In this document: positions 1-6,921 of the stretch, piece after piece
Position numbering within the stretch: position 1 is the first letter of the stretch
Layout of the letters: each line of letters begins with the position of its first letter
Source of the DNA: an uncultured Methanobrevibacter sp.
Lineage (GTDB): Archaea; Methanobacteriota; Methanobacteria; Methanobacteriales; Methanobacteriaceae
Reading direction: 5' to 3'
Length of the DNA stretch: 15,612 nt
NCBI GenBank assembly: GCA_904501935.1
Contig: CAJGDA010000024.1
Span: 1 to 15,612 of the forward strand
Notes under the pieces: generated by a model
What the model was told of the DNA's origin: nothing
Seen by the model: the letters and a program-made list of their open reading frames with translations, nothing else
Databases searched by the model: none
Made by a program: the position numbers and the translations under genes

Positions 1-1
1 C

Positions 2-616
2 CCTGCAAACGAACCTCCTGAAGATATTTATGAATGGACCAAATCCTGGCAAGATGCAAACGATGAACCTGAAAAAGTATCAATTGAATTCGAAGAAGGA
101 ATCCCAGTTGCAATAAATGGCGAAATGATGCCTTTAGTAGAACTCATAGAAAAAGCAAATGAAATTGCTGGAAACAACGCAATCGGTAGAGTAGATACCA
201 TTGAAAACAGAATGATTGGTCTTAAAAGCAGAGAAATCTATGAAACCCCTGGCGCAAAATTATTAATTGCCGCTCACGAAGCTCTTGAAGAATTAGTTTT
301 AACAACTGATGAGTTAAGATTTGCTGAATACATGTCAACTTTATATTCTGATTTAGTCTACAGAGCATTATGGCAAGAACCTTTAAGAGAAGATCTTGAC
401 CAAGCAATTGATAAAATGCAAGAAAGAGTGAGTGGAGAAGTTGTAATGAAACTCTTTAAAGGTTCAATCCAACCAATCGTGAGAAAATCTCCATTCAGCT
501 TACACAGCATCGAACAAATTACCTTTGAAGACAAAGAAACTGAGCAAAGTGAAGTTGAAGGTATGATTAAATACCACGGTCTTCAAGCTGCAAATTATCA
601 AAAATTAAACAGATAG
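2..616 (+). CDS. argG: Argininosuccinate synthase, C-terminal half (5' end outside window)
   Basis: Argininosuccinate synthase joins citrulline and aspartate with ATP in arginine biosynthesis; it is cytosolic. The reading frame is open from base 2, so the ATG at 125 is internal and not the start. The visible 204 residues fit the C-terminal half of a roughly 400-residue enzyme. Family signatures visible are EWT near the beginning, a stretch with FEEGIPVAING, then IAGNNAIGRVDTIENRMIGLKSREIYETPG, which is the conserved substrate-binding and tetramerisation part, and an LLIAAHEALEEL helix. The TAG stop lies inside the 5' arm of a terminator hairpin at 612-629. The next gene begins 28 bases downstream on the same strand. 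No frameshift or odd residue is seen. The identification is confident; only the missing N-terminal half is unassessed. Confidence 0.95.
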   Translation, partial: PANEPPEDIYEWTKSWQDANDEPEKVSIEFEEGIPVAINGEMMPLVELIEKANEIAGNNAIGRVDTIENRMIGLKSREIYETPGAKLLIAAHEALEELVLTTDELRFAEYMSTLYSDLVYRALWQEPLREDLDQAIDKMQERVSGEVVMKLFKGSIQPIVRKSPFSLHSIEQITFEDKETEQSEVEGMIKYHGLQAANYQKLNR

Positions 617-640
617 CTTTTAAGCTATCCTTTTACTTAT
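612..640 (+). terminator. argG terminator hairpin with embedded stop codon
   Basis: GATAGCTT (612-619) and AAGCTATC (622-629) form a perfect 8-bp inverted repeat, followed by a T-rich run from 631. The argG stop TAG (614-616) is part of the stem. A TATA-like CTTTTAAG (617-624) within the hairpin lies about 25 bases before the sirtuin ATG, so terminator and promoter may overlap. Confidence 0.6.
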
Positions 641-644
641 TTTT

Positions 645-1373
645 ATGTCTAAAATAAACCGATTACAAGAAATTATTGACTCTTCAGATAATATAGTATT
701 TTTTGGAGGGGCCGGAGTATCAACAGAAAGTGGGATTCCGGATTTCCGATCTGAAAGTGGAATTTTTAAAAGTTTAGAAAAATATGGGGATACCCCCGAG
801 AATTTAGTTTCACACAGCTATTATTTAGACCATACTGAAGAATTTTTTAATTATTATAAAGAAAATCTTGTTTTTAAAGATGCTCAACCTAATCCTGCAC
901 ATTTAAAGCTTGCAGAACTTGAAAAAGCTGGAAAACTGAAAGCAGTCATCACACAAAATATCGATGGGCTTCATCAAAAAGCAGGAAGTAAAGAAGTATT
1001 GGAACTTCATGGAAGCATTCACAGGAATTATTGTCAAATCTGCAATAAAGAATATGGCTTAGATTACATTTTAAAAAGTGATGGAATCCCAAGGTGCAGT
1101 TGCGGAGGCATTATAAAGCCAGATGTTGTATTATACGAAGAACCACTCAATAATGCAATTTTAAGTTTTGCAATTGACTATATTCAGAATGCAGAAACCT
1201 TAATAATAGGAGGAACATCACTTGTAGTATATCCCGCTGCAGGACTAATAAACTACTTTAGGGGCAAAAATCTTGTTTTAATCAATAAAAGTGAAACTCC
1301 TTATGATAATCTTGCAACACTAGTCATTAACGATGCTATTGGAGAAACTTTGAGCCAAATCAAAGTCAAGTGA
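645..1373 (+). CDS. Sir2-family NAD-dependent protein deacylase (sirtuin)
   Basis: Sirtuins remove acyl groups from lysines using NAD+, giving nicotinamide and O-acetyl-ADP-ribose; in archaea a known substrate is the chromatin protein Alba. In this 242-residue protein the NAD-binding GAGVSTESGIPDFR lies at residues 22-35, TQNIDGLH at 103-110, and the catalytic His is H122 in LHGSIH. Four zinc cysteines are C130, C133, C151 and C153 (CxxC then CxC). GTSLVVYPAA at 190-199 and the NKSETPYD segment near 214-221 complete the Rossmann part. From memory the pattern is closest to the Thermotoga Sir2 type; the Tyr/Arg pair of desuccinylase-type CobB was not seen. There is no SD before the ATG, so it may be leaderless. 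Its last 54 bases overlap the convergent sfsA gene. The exact acyl preference is not predictable here. Confidence 0.93.
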   Translation: MSKINRLQEIIDSSDNIVFFGGAGVSTESGIPDFRSESGIFKSLEKYGDTPENLVSHSYYLDHTEEFFNYYKENLVFKDAQPNPAHLKLAELEKAGKLKAVITQNIDGLHQKAGSKEVLELHGSIHRNYCQICNKEYGLDYILKSDGIPRCSCGGIIKPDVVLYEEPLNNAILSFAIDYIQNAETLIIGGTSLVVYPAAGLINYFRGKNLVLINKSETPYDNLATLVINDAIGETLSQIKVK

Positions 1374-2033
1374 TTCTGGAATTAAATCGATGCCAACTAA
1401 CTGATTATCACATCTATAAACCAATATCTCAACACCCGCATCATAAGCGTCATTTAAAGTTTGGCTAAAAACCGGATCATTATCCCAATTTGGTCTGAAA
1501 AACTTTCCAATTGGATGTTGAATTAAGAAAAATACCACACATCTATTTCCATCTTTTTTAAGTTTAATTAATTCCTTTAGATGTTTTGCTCCACGTTCAG
1601 TTGGAGCGTCTGGAAATCTTGCTTCGCCATCAACAATTAATGTAACCCCTTTAACTTCAACATAACACTCTTCATTTTCGTTAGCCAAGTATATATCAAT
1701 TCTTGAGTTATCAATCGTCTTTTCCCTTTTGTATACAGAATAATTTAAAAGTTCATTTATTTTACCATCTTTTATTGCATCATAAACAATACTATTGGCT
1801 TGCTGTGAGTAAAGCGACACTAACACACCCTTGTTTTCTACAAAGTGAAGGGAATATTTTGTTTTTCTATTTGGATTATCAGAGGGTTCAAGCCAAACTA
1901 CTGCCCCATCAACCAAAAGTTCCTTGCACCTGCCAGTATTTGGAACATGAGCAATCTCCAAATTACCATCGACTTCTATTTCTGCAACAAATCTGTTTGG
2001 CCTTGATTTAAAAATTCCCTTAACATAATCCAT
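1320..2033 (-). CDS. sfsA: SfsA family protein (sugar fermentation stimulation protein homologue)
   Basis: This 237-residue protein is a full-length SfsA homologue. The N-terminal half looks like the OB-fold part (FKSRPNRFVAEIEVDG at 8-23, VPNTGRCKELL at 30-40, SDNPNRKTKYSL at 51-62). The C-terminal half has a PD-(D/E)xK nuclease-like core, with R111-I-D113 and E126-V-K128 plus the conserved PDAPTERGAKHL at 141-152. The E. coli protein was named for effects on maltose genes and binds DNA; its true role in archaea is not known, and nuclease activity is only suggested by the fold. The ATG lies inside the end of nnr (14-base overlap) with an upstream GTGAT, so translation is probably coupled to nnr. 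Its 3' end overlaps the convergent sirtuin gene by 54 bases. Confidence 0.92.
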   Translation of the reverse strand: MDYVKGIFKSRPNRFVAEIEVDGNLEIAHVPNTGRCKELLVDGAVVWLEPSDNPNRKTKYSLHFVENKGVLVSLYSQQANSIVYDAIKDGKINELLNYSVYKREKTIDNSRIDIYLANENEECYVEVKGVTLIVDGEARFPDAPTERGAKHLKELIKLKKDGNRCVVFFLIQHPIGKFFRPNWDNDPVFSQTLNDAYDAGVEILVYRCDNQLVGIDLIPESLDFDLAQSFSNSIVND

Positions 2034-3561
2034 TTTTAATCACATTTCCAATATAAGATACCAAATCTGTTGCTGAAAATCCGTTTCCTTTTTCATTAAA
2101 TGCTTCATCACCTGCAAGGCCGTTGATAAAGACTCCCAAACTAGCTGAATCAAAAGCATTGAGACCTTGTGAAAGTAAACCTGTGGCAATTCCAGAAAGT
2201 GCATCGCCAGTTCCGCCAACAGTCATACCGGCATTTCCAGTCCTATTAATCTTAAATTTGTTTCCAAATAAAACTAAATCATATTGTCCCTTAACAACGA
2301 CAGCCCCCTTAATTTGGCGAGTGATTTGCTGGAATTCAGTGATATTTTCGTCCACTTTATCAAAATCATATGAATCAATGTCTAATCTCAAATCATTGTT
2401 TACTTTAAATATTGATTTAAACTCAGAGATATGTGGCGTTAATATGATATCCTCACGATTTTTAATCAATGAAATTTCAACTTGCTTTAATGCATCAGCA
2501 TCCAAAACAATAGGTTTTTTGATTTTTGTAACTAGAACATTGAATAATTTTGAAGTGTCCTCATCAATTCCTGCTCCAGGACCTATTAAAACAGCATCCA
2601 TATCCTGAACAGCCTCTAATATTTCATCTGTGTGATCAAGTGATAATTTATCGCCTTCAAGAGATTTGACAATTAAATCTGGTGAAGTTGATTTAATAGC
2701 TTCAGCAGCCTTTTCAGGTGCTACTACATAAACCAAATCCGCGCCAGCACCTATTGCAGCCATTCCTGCAATAGCCGGAGCTCCGGCAAAATCCTTATTC
2801 CCTCCAACGATTAATAATTTGCCGTTGTTTCCTTTGTGTGATTTTGGATTTCTATTTTTAAGTCTTAAAAAGTCTCCAAAATTAACAAAGTATTCCGCTT
2901 CCAGAGGAATTCCAATATCCGCTGTTACAAGACCTCCAACCTCTTCTTCATCTGCATCCCTAACACCCGTTTTTATTTTATGAAAACTAATTGTATAATC
3001 AGGGATTACTGCCAAATCATCGACATCGCCAGTCAAGGGATCCATTCCTGAAGGAACATCAACACTGATTTTAAGTCCTTTTGATTCATTGATGATTTCG
3101 ATAGCTTTTCTAATGTTGGTCTGCAGGTTTCCTTTAATTCCAGTTCCCAAAAGCCCATCGATAATAATGAATTCTGAGTCATTGCTTTTTGCAATTTCAC
3201 AATTATTAATGTCTTCTAATGACTTTAAATTAAAAATATTCAACCTAGACAAACGAGGTTTCATATTAAACAGGATTTCAAGATTAGTTTTTGCATCAGC
3301 AGAGCGAATATTGTCTTTTAACATGTAAATGTCAACGTCATATCCTCTGTTTAACAAGTAACGTGCCGCAACAAAACCATCTCCACCATTTCCCCCAGAG
3401 CCTGTAAAAATAACCACTTTTACAGGTTTGGAAAATGTATAAACTGCAATTTTACCAACTTCTTCAGCCAGAGACTTTCCGGCAGATTCCATCAAACATA
3501 ATCTTGATAAACCTAAATATTCACAATTATGGTCTGTAACCATCATATCAATTGGATCCAA
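2020..3561 (-). CDS. nnr: Bifunctional NAD(P)H-hydrate epimerase / ADP-dependent NAD(P)H-hydrate dehydratase
   Basis: This enzyme repairs hydrated, dead-end NAD(P)H: the N-terminal domain epimerises NAD(P)HX and the C-terminal ribokinase-like domain dehydrates the S form using ADP (ATP in eukaryotes). The 513 residues match the fused NnrE-NnrD form. The epimerase part (about 1-225) has GSGGNGGDG at 54-62, IIDGLLGTG at 133-141 and DVPSG at 168-172. The dehydratase part has KGNNGKLLIVGG at 243-254, GPGAG at 327-331, DADAL at 354-358, TPH at 375-377, and GGTGD at 449-453 with D453 the likely catalytic base. The start is a TTG: GGTGAT sits three bases before it, the same spacing as at trkA (GGTGAT) and ftr (GGTGAA). 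An ATG at 3546 is the alternative. It heads a two-gene unit with sfsA (14-base overlap). Confidence 0.94.
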   Translation of the reverse strand: MDPIDMMVTDHNCEYLGLSRLCLMESAGKSLAEEVGKIAVYTFSKPVKVVIFTGSGGNGGDGFVAARYLLNRGYDVDIYMLKDNIRSADAKTNLEILFNMKPRLSRLNIFNLKSLEDINNCEIAKSNDSEFIIIDGLLGTGIKGNLQTNIRKAIEIINESKGLKISVDVPSGMDPLTGDVDDLAVIPDYTISFHKIKTGVRDADEEEVGGLVTADIGIPLEAEYFVNFGDFLRLKNRNPKSHKGNNGKLLIVGGNKDFAGAPAIAGMAAIGAGADLVYVVAPEKAAEAIKSTSPDLIVKSLEGDKLSLDHTDEILEAVQDMDAVLIGPGAGIDEDTSKLFNVLVTKIKKPIVLDADALKQVEISLIKNREDIILTPHISEFKSIFKVNNDLRLDIDSYDFDKVDENITEFQQITRQIKGAVVVKGQYDLVLFGNKFKINRTGNAGMTVGGTGDALSGIATGLLSQGLNAFDSASLGVFINGLAGDEAFNEKGNGFSATDLVSYIGNVIKNGLC

Positions 3562-3564
3562 AGT

Positions 3565-3570
3565 ATCACC
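3565..3570 (-). promoter_or_regulatory. Shine-Dalgarno site supporting the TTG start of nnr
   Basis: GGTGAT on the minus strand is followed by three bases and then TTG at 3561. The distance is identical to that of GGTGAT before trkA and GGTGAA before ftr. An in-frame TAA at 3573-3571 rules out a longer protein. Confidence 0.65.
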
Positions 3571-3594
3571 TTATAATTTAAAATATAAGTATAC

Positions 3595-3606
3595 TCTATA
3601 AATATA
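3595..3606. promoter_or_regulatory. Shared TATA element between divergent nnr and K+ channel genes
   Basis: TCTATAAATATA reads as a TATA box on the plus strand (about 30 bases before the channel ATG at 3634). On the minus strand it reads TATATTTATAGA, placed to start transcription just before the nnr SD. Only 72 bases separate the two start codons, so the two promoters probably use the same or overlapping elements. Promoter position is inferred from spacing only. Confidence 0.45.
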
Positions 3607-3633
3607 ATTATCTTAAATTCAAGGAAAAATCTC

Positions 3634-4761
3634 ATGAGAAAGATAACATTAAAACTTTTAACAAAATTGCCTACAAAATTTGTGACAAGCGGATTAGCAT
3701 TAATCATTATACTGTTTATATATGGAGTTGTAGGATCATATTTCATAATGGGCTTAAATCTCGTTGATTCTATTTATTATGCTATAATTACAATGACTAC
3801 AGTAGGTTATGGGGATTACACTCCAGATACTGGAATTCAAAAGATATTTGCAACTACCTTGGCTCTTGCAGGAGTTGCATTGCTTGCTTATGTATTCAAT
3901 ATATTATTAACTAATTTCCAAGAACGAATGAGCAAATATTCAAAAGGTGCTAGAACAATGACAAAAATTAATGATATGGATGATTATTATATTCTTTGTG
4001 GATGCGGAAGAGTTGGAAGTGTTGTATTTGAGGAATTAAGACAAAGAAATCAAAATGTAATCGTGATTGAAAAAAATAAAGAAATCTGTGAAAATATTGA
4101 AGAAAATGACTCTGTTGTAACAATTCCAAAAGATGCAACTGAAGATGATTTAATTGCAAAATTAGCCGGCGATAAATGCAATAGCGTGATAATAAGTACT
4201 GGAGATGATGTCAGCAACTTATTTATCGTTTTGACAATACGTGAAACAAACCCCGATGCATGGATTGTTACAAGAGCCAGCAAATTGGAAAATATATCAA
4301 GACTTAAGAAAGCAGGCGCCGATAAAATTGTCTCCCCCGAAGTAATTGGTGGAAAGGATTTGTATTTTGAATCAACACGCCCACATGTTTTAAGATTAAC
4401 TGTGAAACATGGCCTTGACGAACTTTTAGATGAATTTAAAATAATAACTAAGCATGGATGTACTTTAGAAACAATTGATTATCATATGCCGGGGATTGAA
4501 ACACCCTTAAGCCGTGATATTAAAACCATGGACTTGGAAGAGGGGAAAAAATATGTAAATTACTTAAATTCACATCCTAAAGCAAAAACAGCACTAGAAA
4601 ATCTATACAAAAGTGTTAACAATATTCATTCCCATTCAATTTCAGGCCCGGATAAGCCTACTTTCGATAGATTAATAAAAGATTTAGAAAAGCAGGAAGA
4701 AATAATTGGTAAAAATTTAACTAATAAAGAAATAGCTGAAATAACAAGAAAAAATAGTTAA
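3634..4761 (+). CDS. Two-TM potassium channel with RCK (nucleotide-binding) domain
   Basis: This 375-residue protein resembles MthK-type channels. TM1 is at about 17-39, the pore helix and filter TTVGYGD at 55-61, and TM2 at about 70-93 with glycine G80 as a candidate gating hinge. A linker leads to an RCK-N Rossmann fold with G123-C-G125-R-V-G128 and an acidic E146 at the end of the second strand, the pattern of a nucleotide-binding RCK domain. By eye the three Ca2+ ligands of MthK (D184, E210, E212) fall on S188, R214 and S216. The conserved KAGADKIVSPEVIGG segment is at 226-240. Residues about 256-375 do not show a recognisable RCK-C domain and look helical and charged. An AAAGGTG eight bases before in-frame Met109 could drive separate production of the soluble RCK part, as known for MthK. 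Neighbouring trkH and trkA also handle K+. Confidence 0.9.
   Translation: MRKITLKLLTKLPTKFVTSGLALIIILFIYGVVGSYFIMGLNLVDSIYYAIITMTTVGYGDYTPDTGIQKIFATTLALAGVALLAYVFNILLTNFQERMSKYSKGARTMTKINDMDDYYILCGCGRVGSVVFEELRQRNQNVIVIEKNKEICENIEENDSVVTIPKDATEDDLIAKLAGDKCNSVIISTGDDVSNLFIVLTIRETNPDAWIVTRASKLENISRLKKAGADKIVSPEVIGGKDLYFESTRPHVLRLTVKHGLDELLDEFKIITKHGCTLETIDYHMPGIETPLSRDIKTMDLEEGKKYVNYLNSHPKAKTALENLYKSVNNIHSHSISGPDKPTFDRLIKDLEKQEEIIGKNLTNKEIAEITRKNS
3942..3960 (+). promoter_or_regulatory. Candidate internal ribosome-binding site and start codon for a soluble RCK subunit
   Basis: AAAAGGTG (3942-3949) precedes the in-frame ATG at 3958 (Met109) by eight bases. Met109 lies in the linker between TM2 and the RCK domain, the same place as the internal start at Met107 of MthK. 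The spacing is about three bases longer than at the best SD sites in this window. The same bases also encode Lys-Gly-Ala, so chance is possible. Confidence 0.4.
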
Positions 4762-4784
4762 TACAGTGTTAAGTAATTATATGT

Positions 4785-4821
4785 TAAAAAAAAGTAAAAA
4801 AAGAAGAGAGTTAAACTCTCT
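4785..4821 (-). terminator. ftr terminator hairpin with embedded stop codon
   Basis: On the minus strand AGAGAGTT and AACTCTCT (4821-4805) form an 8-bp inverted repeat, with the loop effectively TTTAA. Two long T runs follow (about 4802-4787). The ftr stop TAG (4822-4820) overlaps the stem, the same design as at the end of argG. Confidence 0.75.
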
Positions 4822-5707
4822 AGAATAAGTCATGTAAGTTCATGATGTAAGAACCTAATTTACCATCGAAGTTACCTGCACTAATTTCAAGTACACCATC
4901 GACTGAACAAGCTGCTACAATACCAGCTTTCATTGCTGCTTTTACAGATTCTTCATCTACACCATCAATAACGATTTCAAATACGCCATCAGCATCATCT
5001 CTAATGTCAGAATCTACTTCACCTTTTAAGGTTACGCACATTTTTTCATTAGTGGATGCAGGTAAAAATGCGTATTTGTTGGAACCTACTTTAGAACCGG
5101 ATGCAACCATACCTCCAGGGAATGGGGTGATTACACCTTTAACATTACGGATTGCAGCAACAGCTAATTCAGCAGCTTTAACACCAGTAATTTGATCTTT
5201 TGCTAAAATAAAGAAGTTTCCTCCAGCTACACCATCTTTGTATCCGAATTCAGATTCTACAATGAAGTCACCGGACATGATTGGGATAGAGTGGACTTTT
5301 CTTCCATCAATGCAACAATCTTTTTCAAATCCGTCACCGAAGTATTTAAGTTTGAAACCAGTCTTTAAGACATTTTCTGAATCGAGTAAGTTAAATGCTG
5401 CTGCGGTAGGAGCAGTTAAAACACACATACCGATTCTTTCCATTAATTCGTGGTCAAGTGCTTTTTTACCAGCATGACAAATCATAATTGCATAACCTGG
5501 TCTTCCGTCAGGAGTGCATTCAGCTGGTACAAAACAATCAATACCTGCTTCTGCAGGACATCCAATAACAGAAGTTCCGTAACCGGTTGCTTCAGTAGCT
5601 GCAATTTTTGCTAATTTTGCAGTTGCTGCAGTTACTAAGATTCTAGTTACTTTAATTCCGAAACCTTCTGCATAAGTTTCTTTAATATTTACGCCATTAA
5701 TTTCCAT
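4820..5707 (-). CDS. ftr: Formylmethanofuran:tetrahydromethanopterin N-formyltransferase
   Basis: Ftr moves the formyl group from formylmethanofuran to tetrahydromethanopterin, the second step of CO2 reduction to methane; it is a cytosolic homotetramer. The 295 residues fit the family length of about 297. Recognisable segments are MEINGVNIKETYAEGF at the start, EATGYGTSVIGCPAEAGIDCFVP at about 39-61, TPDGRPG at 65-71, LTAPTAAAFN at 97-106, FGDGFE, then GVAGGNFFILA, the FPGGMVASGSKVGS loop at about 196-209, FLPASTNE, and the ending SAGNFDGKLGSYIMNLHDLF. An SD-like GGTGAA sits three bases before the ATG. A TTTTATTA box (5754-5747) and a strong terminator indicate its own transcript. Some methanogens carry a second ftr-like gene, so other copies in this genome are possible. 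No unusual residues are seen. Confidence 0.97.
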   Translation of the reverse strand: MEINGVNIKETYAEGFGIKVTRILVTAATAKLAKIAATEATGYGTSVIGCPAEAGIDCFVPAECTPDGRPGYAIMICHAGKKALDHELMERIGMCVLTAPTAAAFNLLDSENVLKTGFKLKYFGDGFEKDCCIDGRKVHSIPIMSGDFIVESEFGYKDGVAGGNFFILAKDQITGVKAAELAVAAIRNVKGVITPFPGGMVASGSKVGSNKYAFLPASTNEKMCVTLKGEVDSDIRDDADGVFEIVIDGVDEESVKAAMKAGIVAACSVDGVLEISAGNFDGKLGSYIMNLHDLF

Positions 5708-5710
5708 GAT

Positions 5711-5754
5711 TTCACCAAAAATTTTTTCAAAAAATATCTTTTGTGATAATAAAA
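5711..5754 (-). promoter_or_regulatory. ftr promoter and leader
   Basis: A TATA-like TTTTATTA (5754-5747) is followed by an AT-only palindrome, ATTTTTT-G-AAAAAAT on the minus strand (5735-5721), about where transcription should start. The SD GGTGAA is at 5716-5711. The palindrome could be an operator, but its base composition makes chance plausible. Confidence 0.4.
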
Positions 5755-5787
5755 TTTATGATTATGAATAAAAATAAAGTTTTCTAT

Positions 5788-6858
5788 TTACTCATTTGAC
5801 TCGATTTTATTTACTTCATCAATCTCTTCAGGAGAGCCGCTAAATGAAATTTTATCTAAAACAGATGATCCATAGTATGGTAAAATAGCCATGCCTATGA
5901 GTGTAGCCATCCAAAATGAAATTAGCCTTTCAATAAAAGTGGCTGTTGCACTTATTGATCTAGGCACTCCTGCTGCGGAGTAAAGAGCAATCATCAATAT
6001 ATCAATTGATCCCAAACCTCCTGGAAGAAGAGGAATCATACCCACTAAGCAAGCCACAATAAATACTTCACCAACAACAATTGGATTTACTTTTGCTCCA
6101 AATGCCAAGAATACAATATAAACTCTTAAAATTTCAAAAATCCAGATTAAAAATGATAATATGAGACCATATGCCAAACCCTTTTTATCTGACATTAATA
6201 CCCTCATAGTATGTTGAAAGCCCACTATTGAATCATGAATTGTATTTTCTAAAGACTCTGTATCTTTCTTATAAAATCTTCTCACAAGACCAATAATCCA
6301 ACCTTCAACCCTCTTTCCAAAATCAAGATTAATGCACATGTAAATAAGGGCAAACAATAGTGCTAAAATAACAATCACTGAAAGAACCATTACGATTAGC
6401 AACCCTGTGTCAAAATCGAAAAACAACGCCATGGAAGCTATTGTGACTGCAGCCAATACCACAAATGGAAATGTATCTAATGCCCTATCAGCAACAACAG
6501 CTGCGAAAGTTTCATCAAATGTGTATTCTTCATTTTCCCTATACAAAAGATATGCCCTTACAGGCTCTCCACCACCACGTCCTGATGGAGTAATATTATT
6601 AACAGCCAATCCAACTAAAACCATTGGAAGTAGTTTTTTAAAGCCTACATCAATGCCCGCAACATTATTAAGGACTTTCCAACGAAGAGTGTATAAAAAA
6701 TAAGTAAAAATCTGAACACCTATAGCCAAAGCTATTAAATGCAAATTAGCCATTTTTAAAGCTTCAATAACTTTATCAATTCCTACAAAATATAATATCC
6801 CTACTAAAATGAGAACGCTAATTCCTAAAAGGGCTATAGTTTTCTTGTCCATAGTCAT
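5788..6858 (-). CDS. Flippase-like multi-TM membrane protein (LPG synthase TM / UPF0104 family)
   Basis: This 356-residue integral membrane protein has about eight hydrophobic segments (roughly 8-26, 38-58, 75-89, 128-146, 152-176, 228-254, 258-285, 310-328). It carries the family hallmark NNITPSGRGGGEPVRAY at 87-103 and PLLPGGLGSIDI at 276-287, plus ERLISFW at 310-316. These are typical of the lysylphosphatidylglycerol-synthase TM / UPF0104 group, which includes archaeal AglD-like and presumed lipid-handling proteins. The substrate is unknown. The C-terminus ends in an acidic tail. ATG at 6858 or 6852 could start translation; a TATA box about 27 bases upstream and no SD suggest a leaderless message. 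It is divergent from trkH and upstream of ftr on the same strand, but ftr seems to have its own promoter, so a functional link is not implied. Confidence 0.85.
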   Translation of the reverse strand: MTMDKKTIALLGISVLILVGILYFVGIDKVIEALKMANLHLIALAIGVQIFTYFLYTLRWKVLNNVAGIDVGFKKLLPMVLVGLAVNNITPSGRGGGEPVRAYLLYRENEEYTFDETFAAVVADRALDTFPFVVLAAVTIASMALFFDFDTGLLIVMVLSVIVILALLFALIYMCINLDFGKRVEGWIIGLVRRFYKKDTESLENTIHDSIVGFQHTMRVLMSDKKGLAYGLILSFLIWIFEILRVYIVFLAFGAKVNPIVVGEVFIVACLVGMIPLLPGGLGSIDILMIALYSAAGVPRSISATATFIERLISFWMATLIGMAILPYYGSSVLDKISFSGSPEEIDEVNKIESNE

Positions 6859-6860
6859 TA

Positions 6861-6883
6861 ATAGTATTAATTATCAATACTAT
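6861..6883. promoter_or_regulatory. Operator-like inverted repeat in the flippase/trkH divergent promoter
   Basis: ATAGTATT (6861-6868) and AATACTAT (6876-6883) form a perfect 8-bp inverted repeat with a 7-base spacer. It lies between the minus-strand TATA box (TTTATATA, about 6888-6881, slightly overlapping) and the flippase ATG at 6858. A bound protein there would block that promoter. Confidence 0.4.
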
Positions 6884-6887
6884 ATAA

Positions 6888-6898
6888 ACTTATATAGA
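6888..6898 (+). promoter_or_regulatory. TATA box of trkH
   Basis: ACTTATATAGA is centred about 28 bases before the trkH ATG at 6922. There is no SD between them, which fits a leaderless transcript. Confidence 0.45.
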
Positions 6899-6921
6899 AT
6901 TTTATCCAAAGTATTAGAATA

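Noticed and set aside
2123..2608. 161-codon open frame on the plus strand within nnr
   Set aside because: It is antisense to the conserved dehydratase domain, has no SD or promoter, and a composition typical of a shadow frame.
5721..5735. AT-only palindrome in the ftr leader as a confirmed operator
   Set aside because: It is made only of A and T runs around one base, common by chance in such AT-rich spacers; noted in the promoter entry only.
6407..6703. 98-codon plus-strand open frame inside the flippase-like gene
   Set aside because: It is antisense to the conserved NNITPSGRGGGEPVRAY region; no independent coding evidence.
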